Of a stretch of DNA of 62,145 bases, positions 16,444-24,662 are shown in pieces (within the stretch, counting starts at the first letter, position 1; every line of letters starts with the position of its first letter). Location: the NCBI RefSeq assembly GCF_019192735.1, contig NZ_JAHTKP010000045.1, positions 1 to 62,145 on the forward strand. Reading direction: 5' to 3'. Origin of the DNA: Kitasatospora aureofaciens. Lineage in GTDB: Bacteria > Actinomycetota > Actinomycetes > Streptomycetales > Streptomycetaceae. The translations under genes were made by a program, and so were the position numbers. The notes under the pieces are model-generated. The model was not told the DNA's origin. It did not search any database and saw only the letters and a list, made by a program, of their open reading frames with translations.

Positions 16444-17217
16444 TTGCCCGCGGTGAAACTCCGACTGGCCCAGGGCACGCCCTGCTGGGTCAGCCTGCTG
16501 ACCGACGACCTGGCCGGCGCCCGCGCGTTCTACGGCGACCTGCTCGGCTGGACCTACTCCCCCGGCCCCACCCAGCTCGGCGCCTACGTCCGGGCCGAAC
16601 TCGACGGGGAACCGGTCGCCGGTCTCGGCATCTCCACCGCCACCGGGTTCCCGGTGCAGTGGACCACCTACTTCGCCGTGGACAGCGCCGACTCGACCGC
16701 CCAACTGGTCCGCGAGTGTGGCGGCACCGTCGCCGTCGGGCCCCTCCAGGCCGAACGCGCCGGGCGGATGGCCATCGCCGCCGACGTGTCCGGCGCCGTC
16801 TTCGGCCTCTGGCAGGGCGAGGAGCACACCGGGCGCGAGGCCGGCCCCGAACCCGGCGGACCGGCCTGGGCCGAACTGCTCACCCCCGACGCGGAGGGCG
16901 CCGCCGCCTTCTACGCCACGATCCTCGGCCGGCCGGTCCGGCCCGCCGGCGGCGAATCCGCACTGCTGGTCCACGGGCGGCCGGTCGCCGGCATCCGGCA
17001 CGGCGCCGAACTGCGCGGCCACCCGCCCCGCTGGCGCGTCCACTTCGCCGTCCGCGACGCCGAACTGACGACCCGTCGCGTCACCGAACTGGGCGGCCGG
17101 GTGCTGGTCGAGCCGCACGACACCGCCCGCGGCCGGGCCGCCCGGCTGGCCGACCCGCAGGGCGGGCACTTCTCGGTACTGGAAGCGCGCTGGCCCGAGT
17201 TTGAAAGCCGGCCTTAG
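16444..17217 (+). CDS. VOC family (glyoxalase/bleomycin-resistance fold) protein
   Basis: Two VOC domains (about 10-125 and 137-250) give 257 residues. The first begins PCWVSLLTDDLAGARAFYGDLLGW, the second PAWAELLTPDAEGAAAFYATILG, both typical strand-helix openings of the fold. Metal-ligand positions are not clearly conserved, so the protein may be a binding protein rather than an enzyme. TTG 16444 is chosen because GAGGAGG lies 6 bases upstream; GTG 16453 is the alternative. It is divergent from the sulfurtransferase gene, and its TAG overlaps the stop of the convergent tdk by 4 bases. Confidence 0.85.
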   Translation: MPAVKLRLAQGTPCWVSLLTDDLAGARAFYGDLLGWTYSPGPTQLGAYVRAELDGEPVAGLGISTATGFPVQWTTYFAVDSADSTAQLVRECGGTVAVGPLQAERAGRMAIAADVSGAVFGLWQGEEHTGREAGPEPGGPAWAELLTPDAEGAAAFYATILGRPVRPAGGESALLVHGRPVAGIRHGAELRGHPPRWRVHFAVRDAELTTRRVTELGGRVLVEPHDTARGRAARLADPQGGHFSVLEARWPEFESRP

Positions 17218-17870
17218 ACCTGCTGCTCCTCGAAGGGCAGCACGTCCGGGGAGAGCACCGAGACGCGGGCGGTCGCCGCGGTCAGGCGGCGGCGGTGGTG
17301 CCGGCGGCACAGCACTTCGTAGCCCACCTCGTCCTCGTTCACCGAGATGTCACCGATCACGACCTGCGCGCCCTCGACCACCATCACGCCGCCGACCGTC
17401 CGCGCGTTGTGGGTGGCCCGCGCGCCGCACCAGCACAGCGCCTCCACCTGGAGTACCTCGACCCGGTCGGCCAGCTCGATCAGCCGCTGCGAACCCGGGA
17501 ACAGCCGGGTGCGGAAGTCCGTGGTGATGCCGAACGTGTAGACGTCGATGTCGAGTTCGTCCACGACCCGGGCCAGCTGGTCGACCTGCTCGGCGTCGAA
17601 GAACTGGGCCTCGTCGCAGATCAGGTAGTCCACCCGGCCGCCGGCCGAGAGCCGGTGCACCACGTGGGCGTGGAAGTCGAAGTCGTCGGTCACCTCGACC
17701 GCGTCGGCGCGCAGGCCCAGCCGACTGGAGATGGTGGCCGCGCCGGCCCGGTCGTGCCGGGTCAGGATGATCCCCTGCCGGCCGCGGGCGGTGTGGTTGT
17801 GGTCCATCTGCAGCGCCAGCGTCGACTTGCCGCAGTCCATCGTGCCCGAGAAGAACACCAGTTCAGCCAT
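17214..17870 (-). CDS. tdk: Thymidine kinase (type II)
   Basis: Phosphorylates thymidine or deoxyuridine with ATP in the salvage pathway. The 218 residues show the P-loop GTMDCGKST (9-17), the Walker B/catalytic region DEAQFF (about 88), and zinc-lasso cysteines in CWCGARATHNAR (about 144) and LCRRHHRRR (about 184), the last with His in place of the usual final Cys. The start MAELVFFSG is standard for the family. It follows the phosphodiesterase gene by 61 bases and is convergent with the VOC gene, with overlapping stop codons. Confidence 0.95.
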   Translation of the reverse strand: MAELVFFSGTMDCGKSTLALQMDHNHTARGRQGIILTRHDRAGAATISSRLGLRADAVEVTDDFDFHAHVVHRLSAGGRVDYLICDEAQFFDAEQVDQLARVVDELDIDVYTFGITTDFRTRLFPGSQRLIELADRVEVLQVEALCWCGARATHNARTVGGVMVVEGAQVVIGDISVNEDEVGYEVLCRRHHRRRLTAATARVSVLSPDVLPFEEQQV

Positions 17871-17931
17871 GGGTGGAGCAAGGGCCTTTCAAATCAGGGG
17901 AGTTCGGGCACAGAGGAATCGACGGCCGGGC

Positions 17932-19119
17932 TCAGCCGCGCACTTCGAGCAGCGGCACGAACTGCTCGACCGGGGTCATCGAACCGTGCAGGCCGACCAT
18001 CGCCGACTCGCCCGGCTCGTTGCGGGAGGCGATGATCGCGACGTCGTCCCGGGCCGCGGCGACCACGTCGCCGATCCGCCGGTACACCCGCTCGTCCACG
18101 GCCGGGCCGAACCAGCCCGCCGCGATCGCCTCGTCCCGGGTCGCCACCCACATCCGGTCGCCCAGCACCTCGCTCCAGACCGTGTACACGTCGGCCGCGG
18201 CGCCCGGCACCGCGTACACGTGCCGCGCCCGGCCCTCGCCGCCCAGCAGGGCCACGCCCGCGCCGAGCTCCCAGTCCTCGTCGAAGTCGATCCGGTCCTC
18301 GGGCGCGATGTCGATCATGCCGTGGTCGGCCGTCACGTACATCGCCGACCGCGGCGGCAGCTGCTCGGCCAGGCGCCGGGCCAGCCGGTCCACCGAGTCC
18401 AGCGTCATCCGCCACTCGTCCGAGTCGACCCCGAAGCGGTGGCCCGCGCCGTCCAGCTCACTGACGTACGTGTACACCAGTGCCCGGTCGTGCTCGGCCA
18501 GCCAGGCGGCGGCCTGGTCCATCCGCTCCTCGCCGGTGGTCCGGCCGAGGAAGGTGCCGCCGGACAGCGCCACCCTGGTCAGCGGCGTCTGCGCGAACAG
18601 CGGGGACGAGACCTGCGCGGTCGCCACCCCGGCCGCGTGCGTCCGCTCGAAGACCGTCGGGTACGGCTGCCAGACGGCCGGGTCGGTGTGCGGCTGCCAG
18701 CGCAGCTGGTTCATCAGATAACCGGCGTCGGGGACCGCGACCGTGTACCCCGCCAGACCGTGCAGGCCCGGCGGAGTGCCCGTGCCGACCGAGGCCAGCG
18801 AGGTCGCCGTCGTCGACGGGAACCCGGCCGTCAGCGGGCGGCCCGAACCGCCCAGCGAACTCCCCACCAGCGAGGACAGGAACGGCGCGTACTCGGGGTG
18901 GCGCAGCAGCAGCTCCCAGCCGAGACCGTCGACCAGGAACACCACCACCCGGTCCGCCGGAGCGATCGGCAGCGTCGCGGAGAACCCGGCGACGCCGAGC
19001 CCCGCCGCCACCGAGGGCAGCAGGTCGCAGAGCGAACCGCTGCCGTACGCGGGCGCGGGGGCCGTTGCGGGATCGAGGATCTCGAAGGCGTCATAGCCGT
19101 CGGAAGGTGCGAAGGACAT
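17932..19119 (-). CDS. Alkaline phosphatase superfamily (nucleotide pyrophosphatase/phosphodiesterase type) protein
   Basis: A 395-residue two-metal phosphoesterase without signal peptide. Metal and catalytic positions are visible: VVVFLVDGLGW (about 58-68, first metal Asp), FPSTTATSLASVGTG (about 99-113, nucleophilic Thr), LDGAGHRFGVDS (about 228, Asp/His pair) and VTADHGMID (about 263, Asp-His). Such enzymes cleave phosphodiester or pyrophosphate bonds in nucleotides; the real substrate is unknown. It lies between DUF5998 and tdk on the same strand with short gaps, so the three may form an operon. Confidence 0.9.
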   Translation of the reverse strand: MSFAPSDGYDAFEILDPATAPAPAYGSGSLCDLLPSVAAGLGVAGFSATLPIAPADRVVVFLVDGLGWELLLRHPEYAPFLSSLVGSSLGGSGRPLTAGFPSTTATSLASVGTGTPPGLHGLAGYTVAVPDAGYLMNQLRWQPHTDPAVWQPYPTVFERTHAAGVATAQVSSPLFAQTPLTRVALSGGTFLGRTTGEERMDQAAAWLAEHDRALVYTYVSELDGAGHRFGVDSDEWRMTLDSVDRLARRLAEQLPPRSAMYVTADHGMIDIAPEDRIDFDEDWELGAGVALLGGEGRARHVYAVPGAAADVYTVWSEVLGDRMWVATRDEAIAAGWFGPAVDERVYRRIGDVVAAARDDVAIIASRNEPGESAMVGLHGSMTPVEQFVPLLEVRG

Positions 19120-19154
19120 GGATCCGGTTTCGTGGCAGTCGTCGGCGGAGGCGC

Positions 19155-19754
19155 TCAGGCCCGCGGGCCGTTGCTGATCGTCGCGTCCGACAGCGCCCGG
19201 GCGAACACCAACGCCTGCGCGACCGTCTCCGGACCGTCGCCGGCCTCGCTCACCCGCAGTGACAGGTCGTCAGCCGTCGCCGAACCGGTGTAGCCGTGGT
19301 CCGCCTCACAGTTCGGGTCCGAGCAGCCGGCCGGCTCCAGGTCCAGCCGCTGCACCGCGCCCCAGCCGATCGTCAGCACCACCTCGCGCGGCAGCGTCCC
19401 CGGCGTGTACGTCTCCGGGTTCGCCACCATCCGGCTCACCACGACCGAGCCGATCCGGTCCAGCCGGACGCTCTCCGTCGAGGTCGTCGCGAACGGCACC
19501 GCCGGGCTGCCGGCGTCACCGGACTGCTCGTCGGTGTGGCTCACCACGAACCGGGTCGGGGTCAGCACCAGCACCGTGACGTGCCGACGCACCTCGTTCG
19601 CGTCGAACGTCGTCTCCTGGTGCACCAGGTAGGAGCTGATCGGCTCCGGGCCCACCGCGGACTCGACCGCCTCGGACACCAGGGCCGGGTAGTAGCCGCT
19701 GCGCTCGATCGCCGAGCGCAGGTCCTGAGTGGTGGTGGTACCGGTCTTCGCCAT
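19155..19754 (-). CDS. DUF5998 family protein
   Basis: A cytoplasmic protein of 199 residues, start ATG 19754 (MAKTGTTTTQDLRS), with GGAG 2 bases before the ATG within GGATGGAGTT. Visible segments include ISSYLVHQETTFDANEVRRHVTVLVLTPTRFV (shared within the actinobacterial family) and a Cys pair in CSDPNCEADHGY (about residue 155), possibly metal-binding. Function is unknown. It is the first gene of the DUF5998 - phosphodiesterase - tdk run. Confidence 0.82.
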   Translation of the reverse strand: MAKTGTTTTQDLRSAIERSGYYPALVSEAVESAVGPEPISSYLVHQETTFDANEVRRHVTVLVLTPTRFVVSHTDEQSGDAGSPAVPFATTSTESVRLDRIGSVVVSRMVANPETYTPGTLPREVVLTIGWGAVQRLDLEPAGCSDPNCEADHGYTGSATADDLSLRVSEAGDGPETVAQALVFARALSDATISNGPRA

Positions 19755-19848
19755 AACTCCATCCTGGCATGGTCCGCCGACGAAGCGGGCGGCACGGCGC
19801 CGAGCTTCGGACAACAGCGCCCACGGGGGCAGGCGCAACCAAGGAAGG

Positions 19849-22707
19849 TTACAGGGTGCTCATGGCGCGCGGGCCCAGATCGCTGCGGACGGGCAGGGGT
19901 GCGATCCGCACCCGCGCCCCCAGGATCGCCAGCCCGTGCGGGGCCACGACCACCGGTTCGAGATCCACCGACGCGACCTCCGGCACCTCGTCCACCAGCT
20001 GCGACACCCGCAGCAGCAGCTCCTCCAGCGCGTCCGTGTCCACCGCCTCCGCACCCCGCCAGCCGAACAGCAGCGGGGCCGCGCGGACCTCCCGGATCAG
20101 CCCCGCGACGTCCTGATCGGTGGCCGGAACCAGCCGGTGCGCGACATCGCCCAGCAGTTCGGCGGGCGCACCGGCCAGGCCGAAGGACAGGATCGCGCCC
20201 ACCGCCGGGTCGACCGTCGCGCCGATCACGGTGTCCACCCCGCGCGGGGCCAGCCCCTGCACCACCAGCTCGGCCTGCGCCGCACCGCCGAGCAGGGCGT
20301 CCAGCTCGCGGTGGGCGCGGCGCAGACCCGGCTCGCCGGTCAGGTCCAGCCGGACGCTGCCCAGGTCCGGGCGGTGACGCAGGTGCGGGGCGGTCGCCTT
20401 GAGCGCCACCGGGTAGCCGAGCGTGGCTGCCGCCCGGACGGCCGTCTCCTCGTCCGGGGCGGGCAGCGTCGGCGAGACGTCGATGCCGTAGTGGGCCAGC
20501 AGGGCGCGGGCCTCCGCGTCCGGCAGGGTGATCCGGGCGCCGCCCGGCTGGGTGCGGGCGGCAATCGCGGCGCGGGTGCTCAGTGCCGCCTCCACAAGGG
20601 CGCGGGCGCCGGGCTCGTCGATCCGCTCCAGCTCGGGAACGCGGGCCGTCTCCTCCGCCTCGGCCATCCGGCGACGCCACTGCGCGTAGTGCACGGCGTG
20701 CGCGAGGGCGTGCACCGCCCGCTCGGGCGCCGCGAAGGCGGGGATGCCGCCCGGGCGCAGCCGGGCCGGTAGGTCGGTCAGCGCCAGGTGGGCCAGCACC
20801 AGCGGCTTGCCCAACTCCCTTGCCCGCTCGCCGGCTTCGAGCAGGGCGGCGGCGATCTCCGGATCGTCCGAGCCCATCTCAGGGTCGTCCGGGCCGGTCA
20901 GCCGGCCGCCCATGAACGCGTGCGCGGACGTGCCGATCGGCGGGATGGCGACGGCGATCACCGCGTCCACAGCCGGATCGCTCAGTGCGACGTCCAGGGC
21001 GATCCGGAAGTTCTCGCCGGTCGCGGCGGTGGTCAGGTCGACGGGCGTGCGGGGGCGCAGGCCCGCGCTCAGGCAGGCGTCGTGCGTCAGCAGGCCGAGC
21101 GAGTCCGAGTTGCCGACCACCGCGACCCGGTCCCCCGACGGCAGCGGCTGCAGCGCGAGCAGCTCGCCGGTGTCGTACAGCTCGGTGATCGTCTCCACCC
21201 TGATGACCCCGGCCTGCTCGAACAGCGCGTCCACCGTCGCGTCGCGCAGTCCCGTCGCGGTGGCCGGGACGGCGTGGCCGGGCGGCAGGCTGCCGGTGTG
21301 GCGGGCGCCCTTCACCACGACGATCGGCTTCACGGCGGCCAGGCGGCGGGCGATGCGGGTGAACTTGCGCGGGTTGCCGAAGGACTCCAGGTAGAGCAGC
21401 ACCACCTCGGTCGCGTCGTCCTCCGCCCAGTACTGCAGGAAGTCGTTGCCGGAGACGTCCGCGCGGTTGCCGACCGAGGCGAACGAGGAGACGCCGAGGC
21501 CGCGGCGGTGCGCGGCCTCCAGGAGTGCGACGCCGATCGCGCCGGACTGGCAAAAGATCCCGAAGCCGCCGCGTCCGGGCAGATGCGGCGCCAGCGAGGC
21601 GTTCAGCGGGAGGTCCGGATCGGTGTTGATCAGGCCGAACGCGTTCGGGCCGATCACCCGCATCCCCGCCGCACGGGCCTGGCGGACCAGCGCCCGCTGC
21701 CGGTCGCGGCCCTCCACGCCGGTCTCCGCGTACCCGGCCGTCACCACCACCAGGCCCTGCACGCCGTGCGCGCCGCACTCGGCGACGGCCGCGGGCACGG
21801 CGCCCTCAGGGACGGCGATCACCGCGAGATCCACCGGGCCGGGGATGTCCAGAATCGAGCGGTGCACCGGGACGCCGTCCAGCTCGGTGCCGGGCGGGGC
21901 GTTGCGATTCACCACGTAGACGGCGCGCAGGGTGCCCTTGGCGTCGGGGGCGGCCGTCCCGTACCTGCTGTCGAACTCGGTGTCGAAGCTGCCCAGGAGG
22001 TCGCGAAGGAGCGCCCGGCCGACGGTCTGCGGGTTTCGCGAGACGCCGATCACCGCCACCGAGCGCGGCGTGAGCAGCCGCTGCACCGAGCGCGCCTCCG
22101 CGCGGTGCTCGCGCGCCCGCATCACGGCCAGCGAGCGGGCCGTCGGTTCGAGATCGAACTCCAGGTGCACCACGCCGTCGGCGAAACTGCGGCGCTGGGT
22201 GTAGCCGGCGTCGGTGAAGACCTTCACCATCTTCCGGTTCTCCGGCAGCACCTCCGCCTGGAACCGGCGGATCCCGCGCTCCTGCGCCACCGCCGCGATG
22301 TGCTCCAGCAGCGCCGACGCCACCCCGCGGCCCTGGTGGGCGTCCTGCACCAGGAACGCCACCTCGGCGTCGGTGCCGGAGTCGGACGGGCGGCCCTCGG
22401 CGTCGATCCGGTCGTAGCGGACGGTCGCGATGAAGCGGTCGCGGATGACGACGGCCAGGGCGACCCGGTTCACGAAGTCGTGATGCGTGAAGCGGCGGAC
22501 GTCCTTGTCGGACAGCCTCGGGTAGGGCGCGAAGAAGCGGAAGTACTTGGACTGGTCCGAGACCTGCTCGTAGAACTCCACCAGCCGCCCGGCGTCGTCG
22601 GGCGTGATCGGCCGGATCCGGGCCGTGCCGCCGTCGCGCAGCAGGATGTCGGCCTCCCAGTGCTGCGGGTAGTCCGGTTCGGGGTGCGCCACCGCGGAGT
22701 CATCCAC
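19849..22707 (-). CDS. Protein lysine acetyltransferase, GNAT fused to NDP-forming acyl-CoA synthetase-like domains (Pat type)
   Basis: A 952-residue multidomain protein. The N-terminal GNAT domain (about 15-190) has the acetyl-CoA loop VQDAHQGRGVASALLEHI. Next come a CoA-binding Rossmann domain (about 210-335; VAVIGVSRNPQTVGRALLRD), ligase-CoA domains (about 340-660; GIFCQSGAIGVALL and VVVKGARHTGS) and an ATP-grasp domain (about 715-940). Actinobacterial Pat enzymes carry the GNAT domain first, unlike the enterobacterial order. They acetylate and silence acyl-CoA synthetases, controlling acetate use. The ligase part is usually inactive and regulatory; I cannot verify its catalytic His. It is divergent from ptsH. 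Confidence 0.88.
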   Translation of the reverse strand: MDDSAVAHPEPDYPQHWEADILLRDGGTARIRPITPDDAGRLVEFYEQVSDQSKYFRFFAPYPRLSDKDVRRFTHHDFVNRVALAVVIRDRFIATVRYDRIDAEGRPSDSGTDAEVAFLVQDAHQGRGVASALLEHIAAVAQERGIRRFQAEVLPENRKMVKVFTDAGYTQRRSFADGVVHLEFDLEPTARSLAVMRAREHRAEARSVQRLLTPRSVAVIGVSRNPQTVGRALLRDLLGSFDTEFDSRYGTAAPDAKGTLRAVYVVNRNAPPGTELDGVPVHRSILDIPGPVDLAVIAVPEGAVPAAVAECGAHGVQGLVVVTAGYAETGVEGRDRQRALVRQARAAGMRVIGPNAFGLINTDPDLPLNASLAPHLPGRGGFGIFCQSGAIGVALLEAAHRRGLGVSSFASVGNRADVSGNDFLQYWAEDDATEVVLLYLESFGNPRKFTRIARRLAAVKPIVVVKGARHTGSLPPGHAVPATATGLRDATVDALFEQAGVIRVETITELYDTGELLALQPLPSGDRVAVVGNSDSLGLLTHDACLSAGLRPRTPVDLTTAATGENFRIALDVALSDPAVDAVIAVAIPPIGTSAHAFMGGRLTGPDDPEMGSDDPEIAAALLEAGERARELGKPLVLAHLALTDLPARLRPGGIPAFAAPERAVHALAHAVHYAQWRRRMAEAEETARVPELERIDEPGARALVEAALSTRAAIAARTQPGGARITLPDAEARALLAHYGIDVSPTLPAPDEETAVRAAATLGYPVALKATAPHLRHRPDLGSVRLDLTGEPGLRRAHRELDALLGGAAQAELVVQGLAPRGVDTVIGATVDPAVGAILSFGLAGAPAELLGDVAHRLVPATDQDVAGLIREVRAAPLLFGWRGAEAVDTDALEELLLRVSQLVDEVPEVASVDLEPVVVAPHGLAILGARVRIAPLPVRSDLGPRAMSTL

Positions 22708-22856
22708 ATTCGTCAGGTTATCCGGCGGCGAGCCGGATGGCGCCGGGCGTGCGCTCGCGGCAGGGTGGGCACGGCCACTGGCCGGGCCTTATGCCCCGAA
22801 AAGAAACAATCACAAGTCCCGAACGCGGCGGCTCGGAGGGGTCGCCCGCATGCAAC

Positions 22857-22872
22857 ACTGGTCTAGACAACC
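22857..22872 (+). promoter_or_regulatory. DasR-type operator (dre) upstream of ptsH
   Basis: ACTGGTCTAGACAACC matches the DasR consensus, built around TGGTCTAGACCA, at most positions, with the left half perfect. A second CTAGACACC follows 11 bases on. It lies 63-78 bases before the ptsH start. In Streptomyces the N-acetylglucosamine regulator DasR controls pts genes through such sites, so HPr is probably amino-sugar regulated here. Confidence 0.8.
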
Positions 22873-22934
22873 TAGACACCATGGCCGCTTCCCCGAGCAA
22901 GGCCGTGACCAGCTTCACCGGAAAGGCACGTCTC

Positions 22935-23216
22935 ATGGCTGAGCGCCGCGTCACCATCGGTTGGGCCGAGGGCCTGCACGCCCGTCCCGCCTCCATCTTC
23001 GTCCGGGCCGTCACGGCCACCGGCGTGCCCATCACCATCGCGAAGCCCGGCGGCAACCCGGTCAACGCCGCCTCCATGCTCGGCCTCCTCGCCCTGGGCG
23101 CCCAGGGCGGCGAAGAGGTCATCCTGGCCTCCGACGCCGACAACGCCGACGAGGCCCTCGACCGCCTCGCCAAGCTCGTCCAGGAAGGCCTCGACGAGCT
23201 CCCGGCCGCCGCCTGA
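22935..23216 (+). CDS. ptsH: Phosphocarrier protein HPr
   Basis: The 93-residue PTS phosphocarrier passes phosphate from EI to sugar-specific EIIA proteins. The active-site His15 is in GLHARPAS and the regulatory-type Ser47 in NPVNAASMLGLLALGA. Streptomyces lack a clear Bacillus-like HPr(Ser) kinase system, so Ser47 may be unused. ATG 22935 is chosen over an in-frame upstream ATG at 22881 because the protein from 22935 matches the HPr family exactly. A DasR-type site lies upstream and a 15-bp hairpin downstream. Confidence 0.95.
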   Translation: MAERRVTIGWAEGLHARPASIFVRAVTATGVPITIAKPGGNPVNAASMLGLLALGAQGGEEVILASDADNADEALDRLAKLVQEGLDELPAAA

Positions 23217-23231
23217 GCGCAAAGCGCCGTG

Positions 23232-23266
23232 GACGAGGCCCCCGGGATCCACCCGGGGGCCTCGTC
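23232..23266. terminator. 15-bp terminator after ptsH
   Basis: GACGAGGCCCCCGGG (23232-23246) pairs perfectly with 23252-23266 around the loop ATCCA. It separates the convergent ptsH and rtcB genes and is followed by ATATGTC. Confidence 0.9.
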
Positions 23267-23273
23267 ATATGTC

Positions 23274-23325
23274 AACCCTTGACGCCAGCCCCTGACGTCA
23301 GCCCCTGACGTCAGCCCTTGACGCA
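23274..23325. repeat. Four 13-bp tandem units overlapping the rtcB stop
   Basis: Units at 23274, 23287, 23300 and 23313 follow the pattern AGCCCCTGACGTC; the two central ones are identical and contain the palindrome TGACGTCA at their junction. The last unit includes the stop and final codons of rtcB, so the array probably grew by slippage at the gene's end. Confidence 0.85.
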
Positions 23326-24504
23326 GACGACCTGCTTCAGGTGGGCGACCACCTCGACGAGGTCCTTCTGCTGCTCGATGACCTTCTCGATCGACTTGTA
23401 GGCGCCCGGGATCTCGTCGACGACGCCGCTGTCCTTGCGGCACTCCACGCCCTTGGTCTGCTCGACCAGGTCCTGCGTGGTGAACCGCTTCTTCGCGGCG
23501 TTCCGGCTCATCTTGCGGCCGGCGCCGTGCGAGGCGGAGTTGAACGCCGCCTTGTTGCCGAGACCGCGGACGATGTACGAACCGGTACCCATCGAGCCTG
23601 GGATGATCCCGTAGTCGCCGGAACCGGCCTTGATCGCACCCTTGCGGGTCACGAGCAGGTCGACGCCGTCGTAGGTCTCCTCCGCCACGTAGTTGTGGTG
23701 GCAGCTGATGACCTCGTCGAAGGTGACCTTCGCCTTGGCGAACTCGCGGCGGACGACATCCTGGAAGAGCGACATCATCAGGGCGCGGTTGTGCTTGGCG
23801 TACTCCTGCGCCCAGAACAGGTCCTGCCGGTAGGCGGCCATCTGCGGGGTGTCCGCGATGAACACCGCGAGGTCCTGGTCGATCAGGCCCTGGTTGTGCG
23901 GCAGCGAGCGGGCGACGCCCATGTGGTGCTCCGCCAGCTCCTTGCCGATGTTGCGCGAGCCCGAGTGGAGCATCAGCCAGACCACATCAGTGCTATCAAC
24001 GCACAGTTCTATGAAGTGATTTCCTCCGCCAAGCGTCGCCATCTGCTGCATGGCCCGCTCGCGCCGCCACTTCACCTCCGACGCCACCCCGTCGAAGCGC
24101 TGCCAGAAGTCGTCCCAACCGGCCGTCGCGAAGCCGTGGAGCTTGCGCGGGTCGACCGGGTCGGTGTGGAGGCCGCGGCCTACGGGGATGGCCTGCTCGA
24201 TCTTGGAACGGAGGCGGGACAGGTCGTCCGGGAGGTCCTTGGCGGTGAGGGAGGTCTTCACCGCGCTCATTCCGCAGCCGATGTCCACGCCGACCGCCGC
24301 CGGGCAGACCGCGCCCTTCATGGCGATGACGGAGCCGACGGTCGCGCCCTTGCCCAGGTGGACGTCGGGCATGACGGCGAGGCCGTGCAGCCAGGGCAGC
24401 GAGCTGATGTTGCGCAGCTGCTGCATCGCCGCGCCCTCGACGGTGGACGGGTTGGTCCACATCCGGATCGGGACCCGGATACCGGGTACTTCGGTGTACG
24501 ACAT
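23311..24504 (-). CDS. rtcB: RNA-splicing ligase RtcB (3'-phosphate RNA ligase)
   Basis: Joins RNA 2',3'-cyclic phosphate or 3'-phosphate ends to 5'-OH ends using GTP and manganese, repairing cleaved tRNA or rRNA. The 397 residues include the metal ligands Asp74 and Cys77 (DIGCGM), Asn162 and His163 in GGGNHFIEL (159-167), the His pair in SCHHNY (about 268) and the guanylated His326 in NSASHGAGR. ATG 24504 has GGAGG 10 bases upstream. Codons for residues 158-173 are strikingly unlike the rest of the gene. No rtcA or rtcR is adjacent. A short Arg-rich ORF lies 90 bases upstream. Confidence 0.96.
   Translation of the reverse strand: MSYTEVPGIRVPIRMWTNPSTVEGAAMQQLRNISSLPWLHGLAVMPDVHLGKGATVGSVIAMKGAVCPAAVGVDIGCGMSAVKTSLTAKDLPDDLSRLRSKIEQAIPVGRGLHTDPVDPRKLHGFATAGWDDFWQRFDGVASEVKWRRERAMQQMATLGGGNHFIELCVDSTDVVWLMLHSGSRNIGKELAEHHMGVARSLPHNQGLIDQDLAVFIADTPQMAAYRQDLFWAQEYAKHNRALMMSLFQDVVRREFAKAKVTFDEVISCHHNYVAEETYDGVDLLVTRKGAIKAGSGDYGIIPGSMGTGSYIVRGLGNKAAFNSASHGAGRKMSRNAAKKRFTTQDLVEQTKGVECRKDSGVVDEIPGAYKSIEKVIEQQKDLVEVVAHLKQVVCVKG
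23986..24033 (-). other. Atypical-codon tract inside rtcB active-site region
   Basis: Codons 158-173 of rtcB read CTT GGC GGA GGA AAT CAC, then TTC ATA GAA CTG TGC GTT, then GAT AGC ACT GAT. By count only 22 of 48 bases are G or C, and CTT, GGA, AAT, ATA, GAA, GTT, GAT and ACT are rare in this genome. Codons on both sides are of the normal GC-ending type, so the edges are sharp. The reading frame and the protein motif are intact. Confidence 0.9.
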
Positions 24505-24593
24505 GGGTGTTCGACCTCCAAGGTCAGTTGGTTCACAGGGAATTGCCGCGCGAAAGAGATCCCGGCGTGGCTCGGGGAAGATCAGGAGGGGGC

Positions 24594-24662
24594 TCAGGCG
24601 CCCAGGGCACAACGGGAGTACGGCCTTGGGGAGCGTCGTCGTATGGCTCGCTCGACCCGCAT
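24594..24662 (-). CDS. Possible Arg-rich leader peptide upstream of rtcB (22 residues)
   Basis: A 23-codon frame (MRVERAIRRRSPRPY...) starts at ATG 24662 with GGGAGG 8 bases upstream, the best ribosome site in this leader, and ends at TGA 24594, about 90 bases before rtcB. Seven of 22 residues are Arg. Codon use is unusual for this genome: CGA three times, ATA, AGG, CCA, CGT and TGT. That argues either against a conventional protein or for a translational attenuator. A longer in-frame reading from 24785 has no ribosome site. Confidence 0.4.
   Translation of the reverse strand: MRVERAIRRRSPRPYSRCALGA

Noticed and set aside
19155..22707. Classical acetyl-CoA synthetase function for the 952-residue protein
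   Set aside because: The GNAT-first order fits regulatory Pat enzymes better, though ligase activity is not excluded.
23986..24033. Intein present in RtcB
   Set aside because: The protein is of normal length and contiguous, so at most a scar remains, not an intein.
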